From: Leucobacter allii
GTDB taxonomy: Bacteria; Actinomycetota; Actinomycetes; Actinomycetales; Microbacteriaceae
NCBI RefSeq assembly: GCF_022919155.1
Contig: NZ_CP095045.1
Location: forward strand, 744,001-808,000
Length of the DNA stretch: 64,000 bases
Reading direction: 5' to 3'
Shown here one piece after another: positions 31,972 through 40,937 of this stretch. A program made the translations under genes and the position numbers. The notes beneath the pieces were generated by a model that saw only the letters and a program-made list of their open reading frames with translations, did not search any database and was not told the origin of the DNA. The first letter of the stretch is position 1; every line of letters begins with the position of its first letter.

Positions 31972-33155
31972 GAGTCCTCCGTTCGTTCGGGGCTGCGGGC
32001 GGCCGGGCCGGCGGAGCGCGGCAGGATGCGCGTGGCGGGCAGCGCCGGCGCGGGGATCGGCGGCGCGGGCTCGCCCGCGGGGATCCCGAAGCGTTCGGGG
32101 TCCGGCGCGCTGCCGGGCGCCGAGGCGCGGCGCGCCGCGGCGCCCGCTCCCGGGCTCGTCGCGGGCGCGCCGGCGGCCGGGGCGGCGGTATCCGGGTCGC
32201 CGGCTCCGGAGGGATCGCCGACGCCGAGCCGGGCGATCCCCGCCTGCCAGTCGGCGCGCGCCTGCGCGATCTCGCCGTGGTCCCGGCCCACGAAGTTCCA
32301 CCACATCACGATGCGCTCGCCGAGCGGCTCGCCCCCGAGCAGCAGCACCCGCGCGCCCGCGGCGCCCGCGCTCAAGCGGAGCCGGTCGGCGCCCACGGGC
32401 GTGTAGACGAGCCGCGTCCGCGACACGGAGATCCCGGACTCCGGGGATCCGGGCTCGCCGGCCCCGGGCTCCGCATCGGCGACGATCCGCGTCAGCGCGA
32501 GCTCCCCGGAGTCGACGAGCACGCCGTGCTCGAAGCCCGCGTCGACCCCGAACTCGAGCTCCGCGTGCGGGGCGAGGGTGATCTCGGCCCCGAGCAGCGG
32601 GGTATGCGGGCGCACGGGCGAGGTCTCGCCGAGCAGCCGCCCGAGGAAGACCCGCGCCGACCAGCCCGCTCCGCGTCGCACCGGAGGCGCGTAGTGCGCG
32701 AAGCCGGGATCGATGCCGCGGCGGCGCTCCGGCAGCGCGATCCAGAGCTGCACCCCGTGCAGCACCGTCGTCGACCGGGTGCTGCGCTCCGAATGGCTGA
32801 TGCCCCGCCCCGCCGTCATGAGGTTCAGTTCGCCGGGCCGCACCCCGGCGTGGAATCCGGCGCTGTCGCGGTGCTCGATCTCACCCGAGAACAGCCAGCT
32901 CGCCGTCTGGAGCCCGATGTGGGGGTGCGCGGCGACGTCCATGCCGCCCGTCGCGGCGACGTCGTCCGGTCCGTAGTGGTCGACGAAGCACCAGGCGCCG
33001 ATGAGCGAGCGCGAGCGCTGCGGCAGCGTGCGGCGCACGGTCATCGCGCGCAGACCGCCGAGCGGAACGTCTCGCGGCTCGAGCAGCTCGAACGCCGCGG
33101 CGCCGGCCCCCGGGGCGCACACGGTCTCGACCGGGCGGGGATCCGGGTTCGTCAT
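31968..33155 (-). CDS. Pirin-family protein with low-complexity C-terminal tail
   Basis: A 395-residue bicupin. The pirin N-domain has SLIGAWCFVDHYGPD, MDVAAHPHIGLQTASWLFSGEIEHRDS with the metal-binding His/His/His/Glu set, and GRGISHSERS. The C-domain has VLLLGGEPLGERIVMWWNFVGR. After about residue 320 there is an extra tail of roughly 70 residues very rich in Ala, Pro and Gly that typical pirins lack. ATG 33155 has GGAGG 6 nt upstream. Pirins bind iron and some have quercetinase or regulatory activity. Coupled to a GNAT gene. Confidence 0.88.
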   Translation of the reverse strand: MTNPDPRPVETVCAPGAGAAAFELLEPRDVPLGGLRAMTVRRTLPQRSRSLIGAWCFVDHYGPDDVAATGGMDVAAHPHIGLQTASWLFSGEIEHRDSAGFHAGVRPGELNLMTAGRGISHSERSTRSTTVLHGVQLWIALPERRRGIDPGFAHYAPPVRRGAGWSARVFLGRLLGETSPVRPHTPLLGAEITLAPHAELEFGVDAGFEHGVLVDSGELALTRIVADAEPGAGEPGSPESGISVSRTRLVYTPVGADRLRLSAGAAGARVLLLGGEPLGERIVMWWNFVGRDHGEIAQARADWQAGIARLGVGDPSGAGDPDTAAPAAGAPATSPGAGAAARRASAPGSAPDPERFGIPAGEPAPPIPAPALPATRILPRSAGPAARSPERTEDS

Positions 33156-33351
33156 GCAGGCCTCCGTACGCGCGACACGGCGCCCAGTCTCGCACGCGGG
33201 CCTGGGAGCGCGCGGCGCGGCTCCCGCGCGGCCGTCGCGCGGCCGTCGCACGGAGCGCCTATGCTCGTATGCAGATGGTCTCGCGCCGGATCGGCGCCGA
33301 TCGACGGAGGCCGCGCGGGGATCCCGCGCCCGCAGAGAAAGAACGGGATGC

Positions 33352-34617
33352 ATGAGCCAGCTTGAGGTGTTCGACCGCTTCGAATCCGAGGTGCGCGGCT
33401 ACATCCGCTCGTTCCCCGTCGTCTTCGAGACGGCGCGCGGCTCGGTGCTGGTCGCCGAGGACGGCAGGGAGTACCTCGACTTCTTCAGCGGCGCGGGCGT
33501 CGTCAACTACGGGCACAACAATCCGGTCTTCACCGAGGCGCTCGCCGCGTACCTCGGCAGCGGCGGCATCATCCACGGCCTCGACATGGCGACCTCGGCG
33601 AAGCGCGATTTCATCGAGGCGTTCCAGCGGCTCGTCCTCGCGCCGCGCGGCCTCGACTACAAGCTCCAGTTCACGGGGCCGACCGGCGCGAACGCCGTCG
33701 AGTCGGCGCTGAAGCTCGCGCGCCAGGCCACCGGCAGGCGGAACGTCGTCGCGTTCACGGGCGGCTTCCACGGGCTCAGCCTCGGCGCGCTCGCCGCGAC
33801 GGGCAACGAGAAGTACCGGGCCGCGGGCGGAGTCTCCCTCGGCGACATCGCCCGGCTGCCCTACGACGGCTACCTCGGGGCGGATCTCGACACGCTCGAT
33901 TTGCTCGAGAAGATGCTCGACGACCCGGGCTCCGGGCTCGACCTCCCCGCGGCCGTCATCGTCGAGGCGATCCAGGGGGAGGGCGGCATCAACGTCGCCT
34001 CCGCGGCGTGGCTCCGGCGGCTGCGCGCGATCACCGAGGAGCGGGGCATCCTGCTCATCGTCGACGACATCCAGGCGGGCGTCGGGCGCAGCGGCGCCTT
34101 CTTCAGCTTCGAGGAGTCGGGGATCGTGCCCGATCTCGTCACCGTGTCGAAGTCGATCTCGGCCTCGGGGCTCCCGATGGCGCTGCTCCTGCTGCGCCCC
34201 GAGATCGACGTCTGGAAGCCGGGCGCGCACACGGGCACCTTCCGTGGCAACAACCTCGCCTTCGTGAGCGCCAGGGTCGCCCTCGAGACCTACTGGGCCG
34301 ACGCCGCCTTCACGGACGCGATCGCCGAGCGCTCCGTGCAGCTGCGCCGCGCCCTCGAGCGCCTCGCCGCCGAGGCGCCCGAGGCCGGCTTCACCGTGCG
34401 CGGACGCGGGCTCATGTTCGGGCTCGCCGCCCCGGGGCGGCCGGAGCTCGCCGCCGCGGTCTCCGCGCAGGCCTTCGCGCGCGGCGTCGTCATCGAGACC
34501 TCGGGCGCGCGCGACGAGGTGCTGAAGTTCCTGCCCGCGCTGACCATCACCGCCGAGGAGCTCGATCGCGGCCTCGCCGTCGTGCGCGAGGCGCTGCTCG
34601 CGGCGCTCGCGGCCTAG
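33352..34617 (+). CDS. ectB: Diaminobutyrate--2-oxoglutarate aminotransferase (EctB-like), orphan
   Basis: A 421-residue class III PLP aminotransferase with EctB signatures: FFSGAGVVNYGHNNP, GIIHGLDMATSAK, LQFTGPTGANAVESALKLAR, VEAIQGEGGINVASA, IVDDIQAGVGRSG, and the PLP lysine in VSKSISASGLP, plus GTFRGNNLAFV. It makes L-2,4-diaminobutyrate from aspartate-4-semialdehyde, the first ectoine step. No ectA, ectC or aspartokinase gene is beside it, so it may supply diaminobutyrate for another use, such as the peptidoglycan of Leucobacter-type cells. ATG 33352 follows GAACGGG; TATGCT upstream suggests a roughly 80-nt leader. Start among nearby codons is slightly uncertain. Confidence 0.87.
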   Translation: MSQLEVFDRFESEVRGYIRSFPVVFETARGSVLVAEDGREYLDFFSGAGVVNYGHNNPVFTEALAAYLGSGGIIHGLDMATSAKRDFIEAFQRLVLAPRGLDYKLQFTGPTGANAVESALKLARQATGRRNVVAFTGGFHGLSLGALAATGNEKYRAAGGVSLGDIARLPYDGYLGADLDTLDLLEKMLDDPGSGLDLPAAVIVEAIQGEGGINVASAAWLRRLRAITEERGILLIVDDIQAGVGRSGAFFSFEESGIVPDLVTVSKSISASGLPMALLLLRPEIDVWKPGAHTGTFRGNNLAFVSARVALETYWADAAFTDAIAERSVQLRRALERLAAEAPEAGFTVRGRGLMFGLAAPGRPELAAAVSAQAFARGVVIETSGARDEVLKFLPALTITAEELDRGLAVVREALLAALAA

Positions 34618-34640
34618 GCTCCCGCCGCTCCGGCACCGGT

Positions 34641-36341
34641 TCAGCGCGCCTCCGCCGCGACCGCGCGCCCGGCGGCCCGCCCCGAGAAGAGGCAGCCGCC
34701 GAGGAAGGTGCCCTCGAGCGCGTTGTAGCCGTGCACGCCGCCGCCCCCGAAGCCCGCGGCCTCGCCCGCGGCGTACAGCCCGGGGATCACCGCGCCGCGC
34801 GGGTCGAGCACGCGGGAATCGAGATCGGTCTGGATGCCGCCGAGGCTCTTGCGCGTGAGCACGTGCAGCCGCACGGCGACGAGCGGGCCGGCCGCCGGAT
34901 CCAGGAGCCGGTGCGGCGCCGTCGTGCGCGTGAGCCGGTCCCCGAGGTAGCGCCGGGAGTTGCGGATGCTGTGCAGCTGCGCGTCCTTCGAGAAGGGGTT
35001 GGCGAGCTCCGCGTCGCGCTCGCGGATGACGCGCTCGACGGCCGCGGGGTCGAGCGGCGCATCCGGGGTCAGCGCGTTCATGCGGGCGACGAGCTCGGCG
35101 GCGCCGGTGGCGGAGACGAAGTCGGCGCCGCGGTCGATGAAGGCCTGCACCGGACCGGGGGCTCCCCGTCCGAGACGGGTCCGCAGGAGCAGGCGGCGAT
35201 CCCGGTGCGTGAGATCGGGGTTCTGCTCCGAGCCCGAGAGCGCGAACTCCTTCGCGGCGATGCGGTGGGTGACGATGAACCAGGAATGGTCGAACCCCGC
35301 GATCGCGGGGTCGGTGCGCAGCAGCCGCAGCGTTCCGAGCGTGTCGTGGCCGGGGAGGGCCGGGGGCGGCAGCCGCCGTCCGAGCGCGTCGAGCCAGAGC
35401 GGCGAGGGGCCTGGCAGGATCCGGATCGCGTGACCGGGCCAGACCGGCGCCCAGTTGCGCACGCCCTCGGTGTAGTGCCACATGCGGTCGCGATTGACGA
35501 GGCGGGCCCCCGCCTCCTCCGCGATCCCGAGCATCCTGCCGTCGACGTACGCCGGCACCCCGGCGACCATGCGGCTCGGCGGCGTGCCGAGCCGATCCGG
35601 CCAGAAGCGGCGCACGAGCTCGTGATCGCCGCCGATGCCGCCGCTCGCGACGACGACCGCATCGGCCCGCAGCTCGAAGTCGCGCTCGACGATGCGATTC
35701 GATGCGGCGCCGCGCGGCGTCCGGTCCTCGGCGAGCACGCTGCCGCGGATGCCGACGACTCGGCCGCCCTCGACGAGCAGCCCGTCGCAGCGATGCCGGT
35801 GGCGGATCTCCGCGCGCCCCGCGGCGACGGCCTCCGCGGCCGCGTCGGCGAAGGGCCCGACGACCCCCGTGCCGGTGCCCCACGGGATGTGGAAGCGAGG
35901 CACGGAGTTGCCGTGCCCGCCGGCCGTCAGATCTCCGCGTTCCGCCCAGCCGACCACGGGCGTGAGCTCGATGCCGGACTCGCGGAGCCAGGAGCGCTTC
36001 TCCCCGGCGGCGAAGTCGACGTACGCCCGTCCCCACCGCTCGGCCCAGGCATCGGCCCCGGGGGCGCCGTCCGCCTCCGGGGCCAGACGGTCCCAGCCGG
36101 CGCTGCCGCGCCAGTCCTGCCAGGCGAGCTCGGGGGAGTCGCGCACCCCGAGCCGGCGCTGCTCGGGCGAATCGACGAGGAAGAGGCCGCCGAACGACCA
36201 CCACGCCTGGCCGCCGAGATCCTGCGGTCCTTCCTGGTCCACCAGGATCGTCCGCAGTCCCGCGCGCACGGTCTCCCTGGCGGCCACGAGCCCGGCGAGG
36301 CCCGCCCCCACGATGATGACGTCAGCTCCGTTGCCGTCCAT
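34641..36341 (-). CDS. FAD-binding dehydrogenase (KSTD-like)
   Basis: A 566-residue flavoprotein of the FAD_binding_2 family: DVIIVGAGLAGLVAARE at residues 7-23, GGQAWWSFGGLFLVDS, VVVASGGIGG, and the C-terminal GLYAAGEAAGFGGGGVHGYNALEGTFLGGCLFSGR which closes the FAD site. This branch is annotated as FAD-binding or ketosteroid-dehydrogenase-like; a redox reaction on a ketone or fumarate-like substrate is expected but not identified. ATG 36341 is 6 nt after CACAAT, leaderless. Convergent with ectB. Confidence 0.87.
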   Translation of the reverse strand: MDGNGADVIIVGAGLAGLVAARETVRAGLRTILVDQEGPQDLGGQAWWSFGGLFLVDSPEQRRLGVRDSPELAWQDWRGSAGWDRLAPEADGAPGADAWAERWGRAYVDFAAGEKRSWLRESGIELTPVVGWAERGDLTAGGHGNSVPRFHIPWGTGTGVVGPFADAAAEAVAAGRAEIRHRHRCDGLLVEGGRVVGIRGSVLAEDRTPRGAASNRIVERDFELRADAVVVASGGIGGDHELVRRFWPDRLGTPPSRMVAGVPAYVDGRMLGIAEEAGARLVNRDRMWHYTEGVRNWAPVWPGHAIRILPGPSPLWLDALGRRLPPPALPGHDTLGTLRLLRTDPAIAGFDHSWFIVTHRIAAKEFALSGSEQNPDLTHRDRRLLLRTRLGRGAPGPVQAFIDRGADFVSATGAAELVARMNALTPDAPLDPAAVERVIRERDAELANPFSKDAQLHSIRNSRRYLGDRLTRTTAPHRLLDPAAGPLVAVRLHVLTRKSLGGIQTDLDSRVLDPRGAVIPGLYAAGEAAGFGGGGVHGYNALEGTFLGGCLFSGRAAGRAVAAEAR

Positions 36342-36406
36342 GGCACCATTGTGACGCATGGACGCCCGCGGCGCGCCGACCGGGCGGGCGGCTGCGCCGC
36401 GGGCGG

Positions 36407-37447
36407 TCAGGCGGGCAGGGGCTCCCGGGCGGCGCCCTCCGGTCCGTCGGCGGACCCGGGGAGGATCTCGCCGAGCAGATCGTCCAGCGTGACCACGCCG
36501 ATGAGGCGCCCCGCGTCGACGACCACCGCGAGCTGCTCGCGCGCGGCCCGCATGCTCGCCAGCGCCTCGGTGGCCGAGGTGCCGGGCGGCAGGACGAACG
36601 GCCGGCGGGCGACGCTCGCCGCGGGCGTCGACGGAGCCGCCGTCAGCGTGTCGCGCACGTGGGCGACCCGGCACTCCGGCCCGTCTCCGATGAGGATGCG
36701 CAGATGCCCCGACGCCGCCGCGGCGGCCTGCAGCTCGGCGACCGTGGCGGTCGCGGGCACCGCGGTCGGCGCAGCGTCCGTCTCGGCGATCTCGCCGACG
36801 GTGAGCGTGCTCAGCGCGATCGTCCGGGCGATGGGGTCGGCGTACTGCCCGTCGAGGGCGCCCGCGGCCCGGGAGTGGGCGACGAGCTCGCGGATCGTGT
36901 CTGCGTCCTGCCCGCCCGCGGCCGCCTTCTCCACGGGCTCCACGCCCGAGGCGGCGACGAGGCGGTTCGCGATGCGGTTGATCCACAGCAGGAACGGCCG
37001 CAGCGGCCAGGTCATGCCGCGCGCCAGCACCGCGGTCGCCTTCGCGGCCGTCTCGGGGTGCGCGATCGCCCAGGACTTCGGCGCCATCTCGCCGATCACG
37101 AGGTGGAGGAAGGTCACGACGACGAGGGCGATCACGAACGCGCTCACGTCGGCGAGCGCCTCGGGCAGCCCCCACCGGGCGAAGACCGGAGACAGCGCGT
37201 AGTCGATCGCGGGCTTGGTCACGGCGCCGAGGAGGAAGGTGCAGATGGTGATCCCGAGCTGGGCGAAGGCGAGCAGCACCGTGAGCTCGTTCATGCTGCG
37301 GAGCGCGGCGCGGGCCGACCGGCTCCGCCCCGCTTCGGCCTCCAGCCGGTGGCGCCGCGCCGCGAGCAGCGCGAACTCGACGATCACGAAGAAGGCGCTC
37401 GCCACGATGAGCGCGATGGTGATGAGCGTCACCAGCCACCAGCTCAT
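36407..37447 (-). CDS. CNNM-domain (hemolysin C-like) membrane protein, second copy
   Basis: A 346-residue CNNM/CorC-like protein: N-terminal DUF21/CNNM domain with three to four TM helices (LITIALIVASAFFVIVEFALLAARRHRLE, LGITICTFLLGAVTKPA, FVIALVVVTFLHLVIGEMAPKSW) and a CBS pair (about residues 215-335). It lacks the C-terminal CorC_HlyC domain of its neighbour, so it is the short form. Family members are implicated in magnesium/cobalt homeostasis. Its start overlaps the stop of the longer paralogue, so the pair may form a heteromer. Confidence 0.87.
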   Translation of the reverse strand: MSWWLVTLITIALIVASAFFVIVEFALLAARRHRLEAEAGRSRSARAALRSMNELTVLLAFAQLGITICTFLLGAVTKPAIDYALSPVFARWGLPEALADVSAFVIALVVVTFLHLVIGEMAPKSWAIAHPETAAKATAVLARGMTWPLRPFLLWINRIANRLVAASGVEPVEKAAAGGQDADTIRELVAHSRAAGALDGQYADPIARTIALSTLTVGEIAETDAAPTAVPATATVAELQAAAAASGHLRILIGDGPECRVAHVRDTLTAAPSTPAASVARRPFVLPPGTSATEALASMRAAREQLAVVVDAGRLIGVVTLDDLLGEILPGSADGPEGAAREPLPA

Positions 37448-38805
37448 CGTGAGCCCTCCGCATCCTCGTGCAGGCTCACCCGGAGCCGCGACGGGACGTG
37501 GCGCTCGACCGCCACGACCACGATCTCGAGCCGGCGCTGCACCGCGATCCCCTGCACCGCCTCCGAGGCGGTGGCGGGGAGGATGACGCTCACCGCGCCG
37601 CCCTCGGGGAGCAGATCCCCGTGCTCGCGGATCAGCAGCCCGGCGATCGTCTCGTCCTCCTCGCGGGGGAGATCGTGTCCGATGAGCCGTTCGATCTCGT
37701 CGAGGTGCACGTCGCCGTCGAGCACCCAGGCGCGGTCGCCCACGCGCACCGGGCCGGAGGGGGCGTCGTCGTGCTCGTCCGCGATCTCGCCGACGACCTC
37801 CTCCGTGAGGTCCTCGACGGTGAGGATCCCGTCGAAGTTGCCGTACTCGTCGACGACGCAGGCGAGCTCGTTGCGGGTCTGCCGCATCCGGTCGAGCGCG
37901 GCGGGCAGCGGCATCGCGGTCGGGAGGATCACGGCCTCGCGCATCACCTCGGCGACCTCGAGACGGTCGTCGTGATCGCCGCGCAGCAGATCGATCAGCT
38001 CGACGACGCCGATCGGCTCGTCGGCCGGGCCCGTGACGGGGTAGCGGGTGTGCCCGGTGGCCATCATCGCGCGCACCTCGCCGACGGTGGCGCCGGCGGG
38101 GACCGCGTCGACGCGGGAGCGGGGGACCATCGCGTGCTCGACGTCGCGCCGCGGGAAGTCGAGGATGCGGTCGAAGACCATCGACAGCTCGTCGGGGAGG
38201 TGCCCGCTGCGGCGGGACTCCTCGATGATCGCCTCGAGATCGCGCGGCGTGGCGCTCTCGTCCACGTCCTCGAGCGGTTCGATCCGCACGAGGCGCAGCA
38301 GCACGTTCGCCGCGCGGTCGAAGATCGTGATGAGCCACCCGAAGAGCATGAGGTAGATGCGCGTCGGCATCGCCAGGGCCCGGGCGAGCGGTTCGGGGCT
38401 CGCGATGGCGAGGTTCTTCGGGTAGAGCTCACCGAAGATCATCGTGACCACGGTCGCGAGCAGCAGTGCGGCGCTCGTGCCGATGAGCAGGGACACGACC
38501 GGGTCGATGCCGACGCCGCCGAGCAGTGCGCCGATCGACGCGCCGATCAGGGGCTCCGCGACGTAGCCGATGAGGAGGCCCGTCACCGTGATGCCGAGCT
38601 GCGCCCCCGAGAGCATGAACGAGGTGCGCTTCGTGATCGCCAGCACGCGCGCCGCCTGCGCGTCGCCCTGCTCGCTGAGCGCCGTCATGCGGGAGCGGTC
38701 GACGGACATGTACGCGAACTCCTGGGCCACGAAGAAGCCGCAGGCCGCGATGATCGCGAGCGTGAGCAGCACGCCCAGCAGCAGGGTGAGCACTTCCGCG
38801 ATCAC
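37444..38805 (-). CDS. CNNM/CBS/CorC_HlyC membrane protein
   Basis: A 453-residue protein with an N-terminal CNNM domain (LTLLLGVLLTLAIIAACGFFVAQEFAYMSVDRSRM, LGITVTGLLIGYVAEPLIG, VVTMIFGELYPKNLAIA), a CBS pair (AMVPRSRVDAVPAGATVGEV and LACVVDEYGNFDGILTVEDL; about residues 205-340), and a C-terminal CorC_HlyC domain. GTG 38805 overlaps the TGA of a 26-codon upstream ORF. It heads a two-gene operon with the shorter paralogue. Probable role in divalent cation (Mg, Co) transport or control. Confidence 0.88.
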   Translation of the reverse strand: MIAEVLTLLLGVLLTLAIIAACGFFVAQEFAYMSVDRSRMTALSEQGDAQAARVLAITKRTSFMLSGAQLGITVTGLLIGYVAEPLIGASIGALLGGVGIDPVVSLLIGTSAALLLATVVTMIFGELYPKNLAIASPEPLARALAMPTRIYLMLFGWLITIFDRAANVLLRLVRIEPLEDVDESATPRDLEAIIEESRRSGHLPDELSMVFDRILDFPRRDVEHAMVPRSRVDAVPAGATVGEVRAMMATGHTRYPVTGPADEPIGVVELIDLLRGDHDDRLEVAEVMREAVILPTAMPLPAALDRMRQTRNELACVVDEYGNFDGILTVEDLTEEVVGEIADEHDDAPSGPVRVGDRAWVLDGDVHLDEIERLIGHDLPREEDETIAGLLIREHGDLLPEGGAVSVILPATASEAVQGIAVQRRLEIVVVAVERHVPSRLRVSLHEDAEGSR

Positions 38806-38882
38806 CGGGACTCACCCCCTCTCGACGCGAGGGGGTCGGGAGATCGGCCCTCCTGATCGGAGGAGGCACTGGGGTGGCTCAC
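38802..38882 (-). CDS. 26-aa upstream ORF coupled to the CNNM gene
   Basis: GTG at 38882 with a strong AGAAGGA Shine-Dalgarno 6 nt upstream begins a 26-codon ORF (starts VSHPSASSD, contains RSPDPLASRGG) that ends TGA exactly overlapping the GTG start of the CNNM gene (GTGA). The CNNM start itself has no better ribosome site, so its translation probably depends on this ORF. A hairpin with arms CCCCCTC/GAGGGGG (38814-38834) lies inside it. Could be a leader peptide that senses ribosome speed. Confidence 0.5.
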   Translation of the reverse strand: MSHPSASSDQEGRSPDPLASRGGESR

Positions 38883-38985
38883 GGGATTCCTTCTCGTGGG
38901 TCAGACGTGGTGCTTCCAGACTACACAGCCGGGCGCCCCCGCTCGCTTGGAGCCTGCTGGGGATCGCGGACGGCCGTCGACGCGG

Positions 38986-39021
38986 CGATGCCCCGGACGC
39001 GCACGCGCATCCGGGGCATCG
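38986..39021 (-). terminator. Terminator-like hairpin after kduI
   Basis: A perfect 12-bp stem (38986-38997 with 39010-39021; GATGCCCCGGA / TCCGGGGCATC core) with a 12-nt loop starts 22 nt after the kduI stop. No U-tract. Confidence 0.6.
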
Positions 39022-39042
39022 ACGGTCCCCGATCCGGACGGC

Positions 39043-39870
39043 TCAGATCTGAGGCACGGCGATCTGATCCATGTCGGCGAAGGACTGGTTCTCGCCCGCC
39101 ATCACCCAGAGGAAGGAGTAGTTGCTCGTGCCGGCGCCGAAGTGCATGGACCAGGCGGGGGAGATGACCACGTCGCCGTCCTGGAGCACGACGTGCCTGG
39201 TGCGCCCCGGCGTCCCCATGAAGTGGAAGAGCCGTTCGCCCTCGCCGAGCCCGAAGTAGAGGTACACCTCCGTGCGCCGATCGTGCGTGTGGGGCGGCAT
39301 GCTGTTCCACACGTTGCCCTCGTGCGGGGACGTGATGCCGAGCACGAGCTGGCTGCTCGGGGCGCCGTCCTCGTGCAGGTGCTTGCGCACCGTGCGCTCG
39401 TTCGCGTGGAACTGCTCGCCGGTCTGGGTCGTGAGCGCCTCGGTCGCGGGGATGAGCTTCGTGGGGTGGGTGGCGTGCGAGATCGCCGAGGACAGGAAGA
39501 GGCGGGTGCCCTCGGCGTCCGCGGCGAAGGAGACCTCCCGGGATCCCTGCCCGACGTAGAGCACGTCCATCGCCCCGAGCGCGTGCGCGGTGCCGTCGAC
39601 GACGACCGTCGCGGAGCCGCCGATGCAGGTGACCGCGAGCTCGCGCCGCTGGCAGAAGAACTCGGCCCGGAGATCCGCGTAGTTCTCGAGGACGAGCGGC
39701 GCCGCGCCGGGGCGGGGCTGCACGCCGCCGAGCACCATGCGGTCCTCGTGGCTGTAGACGGCCCTGACCTCGCCGGGGACGAACAGGTCGCTGATGACGA
39801 AGCGGGCGCGGAGCTCCTCGTCGGTCATCTTGACGAGCTCGTCGGGGTGCGTCGCGTGACGGATGTGCAT
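39043..39870 (-). CDS. kduI: 5-dehydro-4-deoxy-D-glucuronate isomerase (KduI)
   Basis: A 275-residue bicupin isomerase of standard length. MHIRHATHPDELVKMTDEELRARF opens it in typical KduI fashion; VLYVGQGSREVSF follows, and the metal site is in NSMPPHTHDRRTEVYLYFGL (His, His, Glu) with HVVLQDGDVVISPAWSMHFGAGTSNYSFLW. It converts 5-keto-4-deoxyuronate (from pectate, hyaluronate or unsaturated uronates) to 3-deoxy-D-glycero-2,5-hexodiulosonate, the substrate of KduD. Last gene of the minus-strand import/catabolic operon and followed by a hairpin. Confidence 0.93.
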   Translation of the reverse strand: MHIRHATHPDELVKMTDEELRARFVISDLFVPGEVRAVYSHEDRMVLGGVQPRPGAAPLVLENYADLRAEFFCQRRELAVTCIGGSATVVVDGTAHALGAMDVLYVGQGSREVSFAADAEGTRLFLSSAISHATHPTKLIPATEALTTQTGEQFHANERTVRKHLHEDGAPSSQLVLGITSPHEGNVWNSMPPHTHDRRTEVYLYFGLGEGERLFHFMGTPGRTRHVVLQDGDVVISPAWSMHFGAGTSNYSFLWVMAGENQSFADMDQIAVPQI

Positions 39871-39907
39871 GCTGTGGGGTTCCTTCGGTGGCTGCGGTGG
39901 GTGGGGG

Positions 39908-40873
39908 TCAGGAGCTGGTGACGACGTTGCGCGGCGCGCCGTCGGCGAAGGCGAGGATGTTCTCGCCCGCGATCTTGAAGACGTCGTCCGCCTCGTCGGT
40001 GTGGAAGCCGACGTGCGGGGTGAGGATGAGGTTTCGCTGCTCGAGCGGGAACTCGGAGAGCTCGGGCGGCTCCGAGGCGAAGACGTCGAGCCCGGCGCCG
40101 AAGAGGCGGCCGCGCTCCAGGAGCGCGCAGAGCGCGGCGGTGTCGAGGAGCTCGGCGCGAGCGGTGTTGATGACGATCGCGCGCTCGGGCAGGCGCTCGA
40201 GCAGCTCCGCCGAGATGATCCCCTCGGTCTCGGCGGTGTGGGTGAGGTGGAGGCTCACGGCGTCGCTCGTCTCGAAGAGCTCGGCGAGCGGGACGCGGCG
40301 ACCGGGGAGTCCCGCCTCGATCTCGGGGCGCTCCGTGCGGTTCCAGTAGCGCACGTCCATGCCGAGCGCGTGCCCCATGCGGATCACCTCGCGCCCGATG
40401 GCGCCGGTGCCGACGACGCCGAGCGTGCGCCCGGCGAGCTTCAGGCCCTGCCGCTTCTCCCAATCGCCGGCCCGCACGATGGCGTCGGCCTCGGGGACGC
40501 GCCTGGCCACGGCGAACAGCAGGGCGATCGCGTGCTCGGCCACGCTGCGGCTCGCGAAGTCGGGGACGTTCGTTACCGTGATGCCGAGGGACTCGGCCTC
40601 CGCGACGTTCACGAAGCGGTGGGCTCCGGTGCCGACGAAGCTCACGAGCTTCAGGCCGGGCACGCTGCGGAGGAACGCCTCCGGGAGCGGGCCCTGGTCG
40701 CCGATGATGTAGACGCCGTCGTAGCCCTGGGCGCGGGCGATCGTCGCGTCGACGTCGGCGAAGCGCTCCTCGAACCAGTCGAGCTGATGGCCGCGCGCGG
40801 CCAGGGGGTCGATGACATCGCGCCGGACGATCGAGGCGTACTGCGCCTCCCCGTCGATGCAGACCAGTTTCAT
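39908..40873 (-). CDS. D-2-hydroxyacid dehydrogenase family protein
   Basis: A 321-residue NAD-dependent 2-hydroxyacid dehydrogenase. TLGVVGTGAIGREVIRMGHAL is the nucleotide-binding site. The catalytic Arg is in VINTARAELLD, Glu in FASEPPE and His in LTPHVGF. It has a well-formed N-terminal half (YDGVYIIGDQGPLP, LVSFVGTGAHRF). It lies 37 nt before kduI in the operon and 64 nt after the binding-protein gene. It may reduce or oxidise an alpha-keto sugar acid of the pathway; a second, distant paralogue lies at 46509. Exact step unknown. Confidence 0.88.
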   Translation of the reverse strand: MKLVCIDGEAQYASIVRRDVIDPLAARGHQLDWFEERFADVDATIARAQGYDGVYIIGDQGPLPEAFLRSVPGLKLVSFVGTGAHRFVNVAEAESLGITVTNVPDFASRSVAEHAIALLFAVARRVPEADAIVRAGDWEKRQGLKLAGRTLGVVGTGAIGREVIRMGHALGMDVRYWNRTERPEIEAGLPGRRVPLAELFETSDAVSLHLTHTAETEGIISAELLERLPERAIVINTARAELLDTAALCALLERGRLFGAGLDVFASEPPELSEFPLEQRNLILTPHVGFHTDEADDVFKIAGENILAFADGAPRNVVTSS

Positions 40874-40937
40874 CGTGTTCCTCTCTCGGGTGGTGCGGGG
40901 CGGGGGAGCGATCCCCCGCCCCGCGGGTGCGGGTGGC

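Noticed and set aside
38806..39042. Metal-sensing riboswitch upstream of the CNNM operon
   Set aside because: I could not match the sequence to any riboswitch consensus; a short uORF explains the region better.
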